The notes beneath the pieces are model-generated. The model was not told where the DNA came from. It made no database searches and worked only from the letters and a program-made list of their open reading frames with translations. Made by a program: the position numbers and the translations under genes. This document shows positions 33,368 to 42,698 of a stretch of DNA of 44,081 bases, in pieces. This DNA comes from an uncultured Eubacteriales bacterium (GTDB taxonomy: Bacteria; Bacillota; Clostridia; Christensenellales; Aristaeellaceae): assembly GCA_902777335.1 (NCBI GenBank), contig CACYTF010000021.1, forward strand, positions 1 to 44,081, written 5' to 3'. The stretch's first letter is position 1. Every line of letters starts with the position of its first letter.

Positions 33368-34063
33368 ATGAACGCTGAAGAGCTGATCCGCTTCATCGCC
33401 ACTGCCGAGAAAAAGACGCCGGTGAAGCTGTACGTGAAGGAGAGGGCCCCCATCGACTACAAAAGCGCGAAGGTCTTCGGCGCGGGGGACCGGGTGGTGT
33501 TCGGAGACTGGGGCGAGCTCGCACCCATACTCGAGGCCAACCGCGACCGCATCGAGGATATCGTGATCGAGAACGACCGGCGCAACAGCGCCGTGCCGCT
33601 GTTGGACATGAAGAACATCCGCGCCCGCATCGAGCCCGGCGCGCTGATCCGCGACAACGTGACCATCGGCGACAACGCCGTGATCATGATGGGCGCGATC
33701 ATCAACATCGGCGCGGTGGTCGGCGAGGGCACCATGATCGACATGGGCGCCGTGCTGGGCGGCCGGGCCATCGTGGGCAAACACTGCCACGTGGGTGCCG
33801 GCGCGGTGCTGGCCGGCGTCATCGAGCCCGCCTCCGCCACGCCCGTGGTGATCGAGGACGACGTGCTGATCGGCGCGAACGCCGTGGTAATCGAGGGCGT
33901 GCATGTGGGCCGCGGCGCGGTGGTCGCCGCCGGAGCCGTGGTGATCGAGGACGTGCCCGAGGACACCGTGGTGGCCGGCTGCCCCGCCTGCGCCATCAAG
34001 AAGGTGGACGCCGGCACCAGCCGCAAGACCGCGCTGCAGGATTCGCTGAGGAATTTGGAATAA
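33368..34063 (+). CDS. dapH: Tetrahydrodipicolinate N-acetyltransferase
   Basis: A 231-residue left-handed beta-helix acetyltransferase with an N-terminal alpha domain ([21 protein letters not shown]). Hexapeptide repeats run from about residue 85 to 205 ([22 protein letters not shown]). The catalytic His is probably in [14 protein letters not shown]. The length and N-terminus are those of the acetylase DapH, not the succinylase DapD. It transfers acetyl from acetyl-CoA to the pathway amine. It follows dapB by 15 bases. Confidence 0.93.
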   Translation: MNAEELIRFIATAEKKTPVKLYVKERAPIDYKSAKVFGAGDRVVFGDWGELAPILEANRDRIEDIVIENDRRNSAVPLLDMKNIRARIEPGALIRDNVTIGDNAVIMMGAIINIGAVVGEGTMIDMGAVLGGRAIVGKHCHVGAGAVLAGVIEPASATPVVIEDDVLIGANAVVIEGVHVGRGAVVAAGAVVIEDVPEDTVVAGCPACAIKKVDAGTSRKTALQDSLRNLE

Positions 34064-34071
34064 GCAAAAAA

Positions 34072-34148
34072 GATGACAACGGGGACGGTTCTCGCTGTCA
34101 TCTATTTCATTCAGAAAGATGACAATGAGAACCGTCCCCGTTGTCATC
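34072..34148. repeat. Double-hairpin core repeat between dapH and the deacetylase
   Basis: Two hairpins, each with GATGACA and TGTCATC arms: 34072-34102 around GGGGACGGTTCTC and 34118-34148 around GAGAACCGTCCCC. The spacer is about 15 bases. Because the cores and arms are complementary, the whole also forms one long stem. It ends 12 bases before the next start codon, so it may affect translation. Confidence 0.88.
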
Positions 34149-34160
34149 TACAGGTGAAAC

Positions 34161-35312
34161 ATGATCGACTATATAAAGCAAGCCCAGGCCATCGCCCCGC
34201 AGATCGCCGCGCTGCGGCGGGATTTCCACCGGCATCCGGAGCTGGGCAACCGGGAATTTCGAACCGCGGAGCGCGTCGAGGCCTGCCTGAACGGCTTAGG
34301 CATTCCCGCCCGGCGGCTGCTGGACACGGCCGTCGTCGCCCGGCTGGAGGGCGGGCGGCCCGGGCCCGTGGCGGCGCTGCGCTCCGACATTGACGCGTTG
34401 CCGCTGACCGAGGCCACCGGCGCGGCATTCGCGTCGGAGAACCCCGGCGTTATGCACGCCTGCGGCCACGACGTGCACCTGGCCGCGGCGCTGGGCGCGG
34501 CGCGGCTGCTGGCGGATCGCCGGGAAGAGCTGCCCGGCGCGGTGGTGTTTCTGTTCCAGCCGGACGAGGAAGGCCGGGGCGGCGCCGAGCGGATGATCGC
34601 CGCCGGGGCGCTGGAGGGCGTGGACGCCGTGTTCGGCGCGCACGTGTCGCCGGACCTGCCCGCGGGTCGCGTGGGCGTGCGCTACGGCAAGTTCTACGCG
34701 GCGTCGGACACCTTCCGGGTGGTCGTGCACGGCAGAAGCGCCCACGGGGCCGAGCGGGAAAAGGGCGTGGACGCCCTCGGCGCGGCGGCGGACCTGGTGA
34801 CCCGGCTGCTCGCCATCCCTCGGAGCCTGCCCGGCGAGCGGGTGGTGCTGTCGGTGGGCACGCTGCGTGCGGGGACCGCGGAGAACGCGCTGGCGGAGGT
34901 GGCCGAGTTCGCGGGCATCATCCGAAGCCTCGGGCCCGACGCCCGCCGCGAAATGCGAAGGCGCTTCAATCGGGCGGTGGAAGAAGCGCTGCCCGCCTGG
35001 GGCGCGACGGCGGAGGTCCATCTGCGGGAGAGCTACCCCGGCGTGGTGAACGACGACGCCATGACCGCCCTCGTCGAGCGCGCCGCCCGCGGCCTGCTGG
35101 GCGATGAGAATGTGCGTATCATCGGCGAACCCACCATGACCACCGAGGACTTCGGCTACTTCCTCCAGGCGCGGCCCGGGTCCTACTACCACATCGGTGT
35201 GGGCGGCGCCCTGCCGCTGCACAGCACCGCCTTCCTGCCCGACGATTCCGCCGCCGTGACCGCCGCCGCGGTGCACGCCGCGGTGCTGGAGACATTTTTG
35301 TCCGGAAAGTGA
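34161..35312 (+). CDS. M20-family amidohydrolase, probably N-acetyldiaminopimelate deacetylase
   Basis: A 383-residue zinc amidohydrolase of the M20D type (IAA-amino acid/ hippurate hydrolase class). Zinc ligands and motifs: RRDFHRHPELGNREF, RSDIDALPLTEATG, MHACGHDVHLA, FQPDEEGRGGAERM with the general-base Glu, GAHVSPDLPAGRV, and a late TTEDFGYF...HSTAFLPDD. Position after dapH points to removal of the acetyl group from N-acetyl-LL-diaminopimelate. The aminotransferase of the same route is not adjacent. The gene is bracketed by two near-identical repeats. The ribosome site (AGGTG) is weak and lies just past the left repeat. Confidence 0.85.
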   Translation: MIDYIKQAQAIAPQIAALRRDFHRHPELGNREFRTAERVEACLNGLGIPARRLLDTAVVARLEGGRPGPVAALRSDIDALPLTEATGAAFASENPGVMHACGHDVHLAAALGAARLLADRREELPGAVVFLFQPDEEGRGGAERMIAAGALEGVDAVFGAHVSPDLPAGRVGVRYGKFYAASDTFRVVVHGRSAHGAEREKGVDALGAAADLVTRLLAIPRSLPGERVVLSVGTLRAGTAENALAEVAEFAGIIRSLGPDARREMRRRFNRAVEEALPAWGATAEVHLRESYPGVVNDDAMTALVERAARGLLGDENVRIIGEPTMTTEDFGYFLQARPGSYYHIGVGGALPLHSTAFLPDDSAAVTAAAVHAAVLETFLSGK

Positions 35313-35314
35313 AA

Positions 35315-35390
35315 GATGACAGTGGGGACGGTTCTCGCTGTCATCTTTTTTGGCCAAAAGATGACAATGAGAACCGTCCCCGTTGTCATC
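35315..35390. repeat. Double-hairpin core repeat after the deacetylase
   Basis: Same arms and cores as the copy at 34072: hairpins at 35315-35345 and 35360-35390. The left hairpin runs into a T-run (CTTTTTTGG), so it may also act as the operon terminator. It begins three bases after the stop codon. Confidence 0.88.
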
Positions 35391-35400
35391 TAAATTGCGG

Positions 35401-35429
35401 TTGATTTTTGCCGAAAAATGTGGTAATCT
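35401..35429 (+). promoter_or_regulatory. Predicted promoter of the GGDEF gene
   Basis: TTGATT, 17-base spacer, TAATCT, about 70 bases before the start. Confidence 0.5.
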
Positions 35430-35496
35430 TAACATGGAACCCAATGCGGCACGGGCGCGCCTGTGGCGCGCGAATTGATCGAGCGGAGGCATTGCC

Positions 35497-36927
35497 ATGG
35501 ACTGGAAGCGTTTTGCGGAGCGGTTTGATTCGATGACCTGCATACTGTCCGTCGAGAAGAAGCCCGACGGCGGGTGCGGCGCGGTGCGCATCGTGACGGG
35601 GAACGACCGGTATCTCGATTCGCTGGCGCTGGCCGCCGGGGGCGTGGACATGCACAGCGACAAGAAGGCGGTGTTCGTGCCCAACAGCGAGTACACCCGC
35701 TACATCCCGAAGGATCTGAACTTCGAGGACGTGTGCTTCCGCTGCGCCGTGTTGAAGCAGCCGATCCACAACTGCGTGCGCGCCAGCCGGTATCCCTTCG
35801 ACATCATGGCCTTCTTCCAGCCGCTGCAGGGCGACGAGGCGGACGTGTACTACTGCGCCTACACCCAGGTGCTGCTGAAGAAGGACGACGACAACCTGCT
35901 GTCGCTGAACATCTCCCAGGAGACGGCCATGGAGGTCATCGGCACCTGCATCAAGCTGCGGGAGGACAAGCCCTTCGACGAGATCATGCAGTCGGTGATC
36001 GAGGACGTGCGCACCATCTGCGACGCCGACTACTGCAGCGTGCTGCTGCTGGACGAGAGCCTGCGCAAGTGCACGGTGCTGGGGGAGGCGCGGGCGCCGG
36101 GCTCCGAATTTGCGTGGAAGGAGAAGAATCCGGACGACCTGGACGAGGACTTCTTCGACCTGGCGGAGACCTGGCTGGACACCATGGCCGGCAACTTCTG
36201 CCTGGTGATCCGCGACGCCAACGACATGGAGTTCATCCGCCAGCGCAACCCGAAGTGGTACGAGTCGCTGGTCTGCGCCGGCGTGGAGCGGCTGGTGCTG
36301 TACCCGCTGATTCCCCGGGGGCAGTTCCTGGGCTACATCATGACGGTCAACTTCGACACCGAGAACACCCAGCACATCAAGGACACGCTGGAGCTGACCA
36401 CCTACTTCATCGCCTCGGAGATCGCCAACAACCGGTTCATCGACCAGCTGAAGGCGCTGAACGCCACGGACCTGCTGACCGGCGTGATGAACCGCAACGC
36501 CCTGAACGCCCGCGTGGCCGGGCTGTGCGAGGCGAAGGCGGAGGGGCCCTGCCGCATGGGCGTGGTGTTCGCGGACATGAACAGCCTGAAGTACGTCAAC
36601 GACCACCTGGGGCACACGGCGGGCGACACGATGCTGAAGAACGCGGCCATGATCCTGCAGAGCACCTTCGCCGGCGAGGAGATCTACCGCGTCGGCGGCG
36701 ACGAATTCCTGGTGCTGCTGCGCGATACCGACGAGGCGGACGTGCGCGCAAAGATCGCCGACATCAAGAGGAAGTCCGAGCTGTTTGAAAACGTCAGCTT
36801 CGCCGCCGGCTACTGCCTGCTGACGGACAGCCTCGACATCCGCGCGGCCTTCTCGGAAGCCGACGCCAGGATGTATCAGGACAAGGAGGCGTTCTACCGC
36901 CAGCATCCGGAGATGAAGCGAAGCTGA
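35497..36927 (+). CDS. GAF-GGDEF diguanylate cyclase
   Basis: A 476-residue soluble protein. Residues 1-140 look PAS-like and Cys-rich (VCFRCAVLKQPIHNC). Residues about 160-320 form a GAF domain (ICDADYCSVLLLDES; VERLVLYPLIPRGQFLGYIM). A GGDEF domain occupies about 330-470, with DLLTGVMNRNAL and an intact GGDEF near residue 400 in RVGGDEFLVLL. It should make cyclic-di-GMP in response to a signal sensed by the N-terminal half. The spaced cysteines could suit a metal or redox sensor; that is a guess. No partner gene is adjacent. Confidence 0.92.
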   Translation: MDWKRFAERFDSMTCILSVEKKPDGGCGAVRIVTGNDRYLDSLALAAGGVDMHSDKKAVFVPNSEYTRYIPKDLNFEDVCFRCAVLKQPIHNCVRASRYPFDIMAFFQPLQGDEADVYYCAYTQVLLKKDDDNLLSLNISQETAMEVIGTCIKLREDKPFDEIMQSVIEDVRTICDADYCSVLLLDESLRKCTVLGEARAPGSEFAWKEKNPDDLDEDFFDLAETWLDTMAGNFCLVIRDANDMEFIRQRNPKWYESLVCAGVERLVLYPLIPRGQFLGYIMTVNFDTENTQHIKDTLELTTYFIASEIANNRFIDQLKALNATDLLTGVMNRNALNARVAGLCEAKAEGPCRMGVVFADMNSLKYVNDHLGHTAGDTMLKNAAMILQSTFAGEEIYRVGGDEFLVLLRDTDEADVRAKIADIKRKSELFENVSFAAGYCLLTDSLDIRAAFSEADARMYQDKEAFYRQHPEMKRS

Positions 36928-36949
36928 TTAATACCAGCAAAAAGCGCTT

Positions 36950-37200
36950 CACGTTTTCTTCTGGGTTTCCCCTCTCAGGCGCTGCGCGCCAGCTCTCCCC
37001 GTTCCCGGGGCGAGCCAAGGCTGCCGCGCGCAGGTACTAACTTCGAACTCCGCGCTATCCCCCTTGCCTCGCCCCCGTGAGGGGGGCCGCAGCGCCCGGA
37101 AAACAGTCCAGTGGACTGTTTTCAGCGAGGCCGGGCCGGCAGGCCCCCGGGAGAGGTGCCCGAAGGGCGGAGAGGGGGAACTCCAATCCCACAAGCTTCC
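36950..37200. repeat. GC-rich intergenic repeat with a 25-base palindrome
   Basis: This 340-base gap has no gene I can support. It is made of GGGGGCC/CCCTCTC-type degenerate repeats (CCCCTCTCAGGCGCTGCGCG, later GGGAGAGGTGCCCGAAGGGC) around a perfect palindrome at 37099-37123 (12-base arms GAAAACAGTCCA, one-base centre). Similar stretches are, from memory, common in gut Clostridia; I cannot name this one. Confidence 0.6.
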
Positions 37201-37215
37201 GTGATGCGTCAACAC

Positions 37216-37246
37216 AAGAGCGCCGCACATGCCGTGCGGCGCTCTT
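37216..37246 (-). terminator. Terminator of the secreted two-domain protein gene
   Basis: A perfect 13-base-pair stem (AAGAGCGCCGCAC and complement) with a five-base loop, placed 22 bases after the stop of the minus-strand gene. The U-run is weak (CTCTTGTG). Confidence 0.65.
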
Positions 37247-37267
37247 TGGTTGGCGCAATATCCGAAT

Positions 37268-38020
37268 TTATTCGGCGGCGGTCACCGCGGTGATGTGCGG
37301 GTTGGCGCCGTTGTACCAGTACAGGAAGCCCTCCAGGTCGACCACGTCGCCCACGTTCAGGGCCTTGACCGCCTCGTACACGTCGCTGCCCTCGCCGGTC
37401 AGGTAGGACTCCACGGTGAAGGTGTAGGTGGTGCCGTCCTTGGAGACGTTGAAGTACAGGTCGTTGTTCGCGCCCTCCTGGCCGGAGCCGTCCCAGTTGT
37501 ACAGGAAGGCGTACTGGGTGTCGTCGCCCTCGATGGTGGAAGGCTCCACAGTCATGCCCCTGAAGGCGACCTTGCGGTTCATCATGGCGGCCAGCTCCTC
37601 GGTGCCCAGCAGGCCGGTCACGTCCTCGGGCTCGGCGATGAAGGGCTCGGCCTCCAGGATCTCAAACACGGACTCGCCGACCTCGCGGTCGTCCTCGTCG
37701 AAGGAGATTTCCACCTCGCCGGACCACTCGGCCTTGCGGCCGGTGACGCGGATCTTGGTGCCGGGGACCAGCTTCGCCGCGTCCTCCTCGGAGCAGGGCA
37801 TGCTGTACAGGAAGTAGGCGCCCTCCGGGCTCTGGGTGTAGAGGGTGATGGTGTCCTGCCACCAGGACTGGTTGGCCTGCACGTAGGTCTCGACGGTGAC
37901 CAGCTGGCCGACCTCAGCGGCGACGAAATCCTCATAGCTGGTGACCTGCGCCTCCTCGGCCACCGCGAACGCGGACAGGGCCAGGACGAGCATCAGCGCG
38001 ACTGCAACAAGCTTCTTCAT
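37268..38020 (-). CDS. Secreted protein with two OB-like domains
   Basis: A 250-residue protein with a signal peptide (MKKLVAVALMLVLALSAFAVA, cleavage near AVA-EE). The mature part seems to hold two related beta-rich halves: one near residues 35-95 (QLVTVETYVQANQ...PGTKIRVTGRKAEW) and one near 145-250 (NRKVAFRGMTVEP...NVGDVVDLEGFLYWYNGANPHITAVT). The GTKIRVTGR and GDVVDLEGFLYW turns resemble OB-fold proteins that bind oligosaccharides or nucleic acids; the ligand is unknown. AGGAGG precedes the ATG at 38020. It has its own promoter and terminator. Confidence 0.75.
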   Translation of the reverse strand: MKKLVAVALMLVLALSAFAVAEEAQVTSYEDFVAAEVGQLVTVETYVQANQSWWQDTITLYTQSPEGAYFLYSMPCSEEDAAKLVPGTKIRVTGRKAEWSGEVEISFDEDDREVGESVFEILEAEPFIAEPEDVTGLLGTEELAAMMNRKVAFRGMTVEPSTIEGDDTQYAFLYNWDGSGQEGANNDLYFNVSKDGTTYTFTVESYLTGEGSDVYEAVKALNVGDVVDLEGFLYWYNGANPHITAVTAAE

Positions 38021-38081
38021 GTCTTTCTCCTCCTCAGTCAAGTGGGTGATGGGGCGCGCCCGCGCCCGAAAGAACACCTAT

Positions 38082-38109
38082 ATTATACACGCATTCGCCA
38101 ATAAATCAA
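38082..38109 (-). promoter_or_regulatory. Predicted promoter of the secreted two-domain protein gene
   Basis: On the minus strand TTGATT (38104-38109), 16-base spacer, TATAAT (38082-38087). The gene is therefore probably not read from the ABC operon upstream. Confidence 0.65.
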
Positions 38110-38137
38110 CGAAGCGGCGCGTATCTTTAACAGGAAT

Positions 38138-39769
38138 TTACTTCATCCTGCGCCGCCGCAGCGCCATGAGGCCCAGCGCCGCCCACACGCAGGCCAGCGC
38201 GGCCAGCAGCGCCACCGACCCGGCGGGCAGCGGGCCCAGGTCCGCCCGGGCGTCGGCTCCCGCGGCGGGGGCGCCGATCTGGTCCAGGTGATACTGGGCC
38301 ATCGTGCGGGCGTACAGCTTTTCGATGTAGGCGTCGTCCACCGTGGTGCCCTTGCGCTCGGCCTTGCACACGCTCTCGATCAGCGCGCCGGCGGCGTCCC
38401 GCAGGCTGGCCGAGCCGTTGAACACCGGCGTTGTGAAGGTGTTGCCGGTGTTCTCCAGCAGCAGCCTCGCGGCCTGCAGCTTCACCGGGTAGTGCAGCGC
38501 GTCGCCCGCGTCGCTGTTCAGGTAGGCCTGGTAGGCCGCGTCGCCCTGGGCCTTGCCGGTGACGGGTACGTAGCCCTCGGTCTGGGAATAGGCGATCTGC
38601 ACGTCGTTGGTCAGCAGGTACTGCGCAAACAGCCAGGCGGCCAGCACCTCCTGGGGGTCCTTCTTGTTGAACACGCACACGCTGGGGCCCTGGGAGATCA
38701 TCTGCGGGTGCGCCGGGTCGAACTGGGGCACCGGGCGCACGGCGGTCTCAAACCGCACCACGCTGTCCGCGCTGATGTCCAACAGCGGCGCGTCGCTGCC
38801 CATCCAGGTGGCCCCGGCGGTGCTGTCCACGGCGAACACGCACTGGCCCGCGTTCAGGAAGTTGGCCGGATAGCTGCTGATCTTGAACGTGGAGAACGCG
38901 CCGCTCTTGGCGTGCTTCGCGATCTCAAACAGCAGCTGCCGGGTGGTGTCGTTCAGCAGCAGTATCTCCCCGGCGTCGGTGGAGTAGCCCGCGTCCAACT
39001 GCCGGAGCATCTGGATCATCATGTTGTCGGTGCTCTTGTAGATGAAGGGGATCATCACCTTCTGGCCGTTCACGGCGTACACGCCGTCGGCGTCCTTGCG
39101 GGCGGCGGCCTCGGAGACCTCCCAGATGAAGTCCCAGGTCACCGCGTCGGGCAGCTCGTAGCCCATGGCCTCCACATAGGTCTTGTTGATGTACAGCGCC
39201 TCGGTGGAGCGCATGTAGGGCAGGGCGTAGGTGCTGCCGGAGATGGCGCACTCCTTCAAAAACTGGGGGATCAGCTCCGACTTGGCGGGGCCGTCGAAGC
39301 GCAGCTCGCTGCCGCCCAGGCCGTAGCGCCCGTCGTCCATCAGGCCGTCCAGCGGCACCACCACGTTGCTGCCCGTCAGATAGGTGGCGATGTGGTCCGG
39401 ATAGGTGATGCACACATTGGGCGTGGTGTCGGTGGAGATGTTGGTGATCACGTCGTTGTAGATGCGGCCGTAGTCGGTGTACAGCTTCAGCGTGACCTTG
39501 ATGTTCGGGTACAGGGCCTCGAAGTCGGATATGGCCTTCTTGTAGATGTTGGTCTGGGCCTTGTTGGTGTCGTTCTTGGCCCAGAAGCTGATCTCGAACT
39601 GCCGCGACGTGTCGAACGCCTCCGGCGCCTCAAACCCCCCGCGCCCCCGCGACCCGTGGCACCCGGTGAGGGTCAGCGCCAGCAGGGCGAGCAACAAACA
39701 GTAAATGGGGAATGGGAAACGCCGTTTCCCCTGTACCCTGTACCCTGTACCCTGTTCCCTAATCGTCAC
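38138..39769 (-). CDS. Solute-binding lipoprotein with a C-terminal membrane segment
   Basis: A 543-residue binding protein starting at a GTG (39769) that overlaps the permease TGA (GTGA) with GGAGG eight bases upstream. The first residues, about TIREQGTGYRVQGKR, are encoded by a GTACCCT tandem repeat; then come a hydrophobic core and the lipobox LTGC. The mature part is a family-1 sugar-binding protein (YPNIKVTLKLYTDYGRIYND and ITYPDHIATYL are visible). Unusually it ends in a second membrane segment (about residues 518-538) and RRRRMK, so it may be tethered at both ends. It belongs to the LCP-ugpC-permease operon. Confidence 0.9.
   Translation of the reverse strand: MTIREQGTGYRVQGKRRFPFPIYCLLLALLALTLTGCHGSRGRGGFEAPEAFDTSRQFEISFWAKNDTNKAQTNIYKKAISDFEALYPNIKVTLKLYTDYGRIYNDVITNISTDTTPNVCITYPDHIATYLTGSNVVVPLDGLMDDGRYGLGGSELRFDGPAKSELIPQFLKECAISGSTYALPYMRSTEALYINKTYVEAMGYELPDAVTWDFIWEVSEAAARKDADGVYAVNGQKVMIPFIYKSTDNMMIQMLRQLDAGYSTDAGEILLLNDTTRQLLFEIAKHAKSGAFSTFKISSYPANFLNAGQCVFAVDSTAGATWMGSDAPLLDISADSVVRFETAVRPVPQFDPAHPQMISQGPSVCVFNKKDPQEVLAAWLFAQYLLTNDVQIAYSQTEGYVPVTGKAQGDAAYQAYLNSDAGDALHYPVKLQAARLLLENTGNTFTTPVFNGSASLRDAAGALIESVCKAERKGTTVDDAYIEKLYARTMAQYHLDQIGAPAAGADARADLGPLPAGSVALLAALACVWAALGLMALRRRRMK
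39731..39762. repeat. GTACCCT tandem repeat in a signal-peptide region
   Basis: About four copies of a seven-base CCTGTAC unit, in the start of the solute-binding lipoprotein gene. A GGGAAACG/CGTTTCCC inverted repeat lies just beside it. Similar GGGTACA repeats occur in other Firmicutes, from memory. Confidence 0.7.
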
Positions 39770-40635
39770 CCCTTGATCCCTCCCCTCGACACGCCGGCCA
39801 TGACCTTGTTGCGGAAGATCAGGAACAGCGCGATCAGCGGCACGGAGATGACCACCACCGCGGCCATCATGGCGGGGATGTTCTCGCGGCCGAAGCCGTT
39901 CTCGCGGATCTCCTGTATGCCGCCCGACACCAGAAAAAAGGCCGGGTCGTCGGTGACCAGGCGGGGCCAGACGTAGCTGTTCCAGCACTCGATGACCTTC
40001 AGGATCACGATGGTGATGATCGTGGGCCGGCAGATCGGCATCATCACCCGGGTCAGGTACTTGAAGTCGGAGGTGCCGTCCACCTTGGCGGCGCTGTACA
40101 GCTCGTCGGGGATCTGGGCGAAGTTTTCGCGCAGCAGGTAGATGTAGAACACGCTGGTCACCGAGGGCAGTATCAGGCCCGGGAAGCTGTTGCGCAGCCC
40201 CCAGCCGGTGATGGTCTGGTAGTTGGTGATGATCACCAGCTCGTTGGGAATCATCATCAGCGCCAGGAACAGCGAGAACACCAGGTCCCGGCCCTTGAAC
40301 TCCAGCCGCGCGAAGGCGAAGGCCGCCGGGACGATCACGACCATCATCAGCCCCGTGGTGACCACCGTGAACACCACGGTGTTCAGGAAGTACCGCGCCA
40401 GCGGCACCTCGGAGAAGGCGCTGACGTAGTTTTCCAGCGTGGGCGTGAGCGTGAAGAACGCGGGCACGTATTCGGCGTTGTAGGTGCCGTAGCCCTTGAC
40501 GGAGGTCAGCAGCATCCAGTAGTAGGGGAACAGCACCATCAGCGCCCAGAAGGTCAGCAGCACATAGGTGATGGTGCGGACCGCCGTCCTTCGGGCGCGC
40601 GCGGAACGGCTGATCTGGTCGTAGTTGTTGGACAT
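39766..40635 (-). CDS. Sugar ABC transporter permease, UgpE/MalG type
   Basis: A 289-residue permease with six membrane segments and the EAA-type loop YSAAKVDGTSDFKYLTRVMMP. It begins 14 bases after the previous permease and its TGA overlaps the next gene's GTG. It partners the UgpA-type permease at 40649 and the lipoprotein at 38138. Confidence 0.92.
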   Translation of the reverse strand: MSNNYDQISRSARARRTAVRTITYVLLTFWALMVLFPYYWMLLTSVKGYGTYNAEYVPAFFTLTPTLENYVSAFSEVPLARYFLNTVVFTVVTTGLMMVVIVPAAFAFARLEFKGRDLVFSLFLALMMIPNELVIITNYQTITGWGLRNSFPGLILPSVTSVFYIYLLRENFAQIPDELYSAAKVDGTSDFKYLTRVMMPICRPTIITIVILKVIECWNSYVWPRLVTDDPAFFLVSGGIQEIRENGFGRENIPAMMAAVVVISVPLIALFLIFRNKVMAGVSRGGIKG

Positions 40636-40648
40636 GATATCCAGCTCC

Positions 40649-41542
40649 TCAATAGTGTACGTTCTTCTTGCTGATGGACAGGTTGATCATCGTGATGGTG
40701 AACACCACGGCGAACAGTATGATGGCCGCCGCCGACGCGTAGGACGGGTAGCCGCCGCTGTCGCCGTAGAGCATGTCGTACACATAGCCCACGATGGTGT
40801 TCATCTCGGCGGCGTTCAGATTGGTGCCGAACAGGGCCACCGCGTCGCTGTAGGCCTTGAACGCGCCGATGAAGCCGGTGATGACCAGGTAGAAGATCAT
40901 CGGGGAGATCATCGGCAGCGTGATCTTGTAAAAAATACGCCAGGCGGAGGTGCCGTCCACCTTCGCGGCGTTGTAGTAGTCCTGGTTCACGCCGGCCAGC
41001 GCGCTGGTGAGTATCAGTATCTTGAAGGGCAGCACCACCCAGATGGTGTAGAAGCACAGCACGAACATCTTGGCCCAGTAGGGCCCGTCGATGAAGTCCA
41101 CCGGGCCCCTGCCGAACCAGGCCAGCACCAAATTGGCCAGGCCGTCGGTGTAGGCGGTCTTCTTGAACAGTATCATGAACACCAGGCCCACCGCCAGCGT
41201 GTTGGTCACGTAGGGCAGGAAGTAGACCGTCTGGTACAGCTTCTTCAGCGGCGCGATGCTGTTCAGGCCCACCGAGATCACCAGCGCGATCACCGTGGAC
41301 AGCGGCACCGTGATGATGACCAGTATGAAGGTGTTTTTCAGCGCCTGCAGGAAGTACGGGTCGTGCAGCACGTAGGCGTAGTTGTACAGGCCCACGCCGA
41401 AGAAGGTCTGGGAGGCGGAGTTGTAGCCCTCCTCAAACGAGTATACGAACACGTCCACCAGCGGGTAGACCATGAAGAAGCCCAGGAACAGCAGCGCGGG
41501 CAGCAGGTACAGCCAGCCCTTCAGGTTGTTCTCCTTGTTCAT
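40649..41542 (-). CDS. Sugar ABC transporter permease, UgpA/MalF type
   Basis: A 297-residue permease, six membrane segments, EAA-type loop YNAAKVDGTSAWRIFYKITLP. It starts six bases after the ATPase stop. The N-terminus is short and the first membrane segment starts near residue 9. Confidence 0.92.
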   Translation of the reverse strand: MNKENNLKGWLYLLPALLFLGFFMVYPLVDVFVYSFEEGYNSASQTFFGVGLYNYAYVLHDPYFLQALKNTFILVIITVPLSTVIALVISVGLNSIAPLKKLYQTVYFLPYVTNTLAVGLVFMILFKKTAYTDGLANLVLAWFGRGPVDFIDGPYWAKMFVLCFYTIWVVLPFKILILTSALAGVNQDYYNAAKVDGTSAWRIFYKITLPMISPMIFYLVITGFIGAFKAYSDAVALFGTNLNAAEMNTIVGYVYDMLYGDSGGYPSYASAAAIILFAVVFTITMINLSISKKNVHY

Positions 41543-41548
41543 GCCGCC

Positions 41549-42658
<1,110 letters not shown>

Positions 42659-42698
42659 CGGCCTTGCCTCCCCGGGGTGGTCGTCGGGCGGGTGGTTA

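Noticed and set aside
38138..39988. A longer version of the solute-binding lipoprotein starting at 39988
   Set aside because: The extra codons lie inside the upstream permease gene in another frame; GGAGG and the GTGA overlap point to the GTG at 39769.
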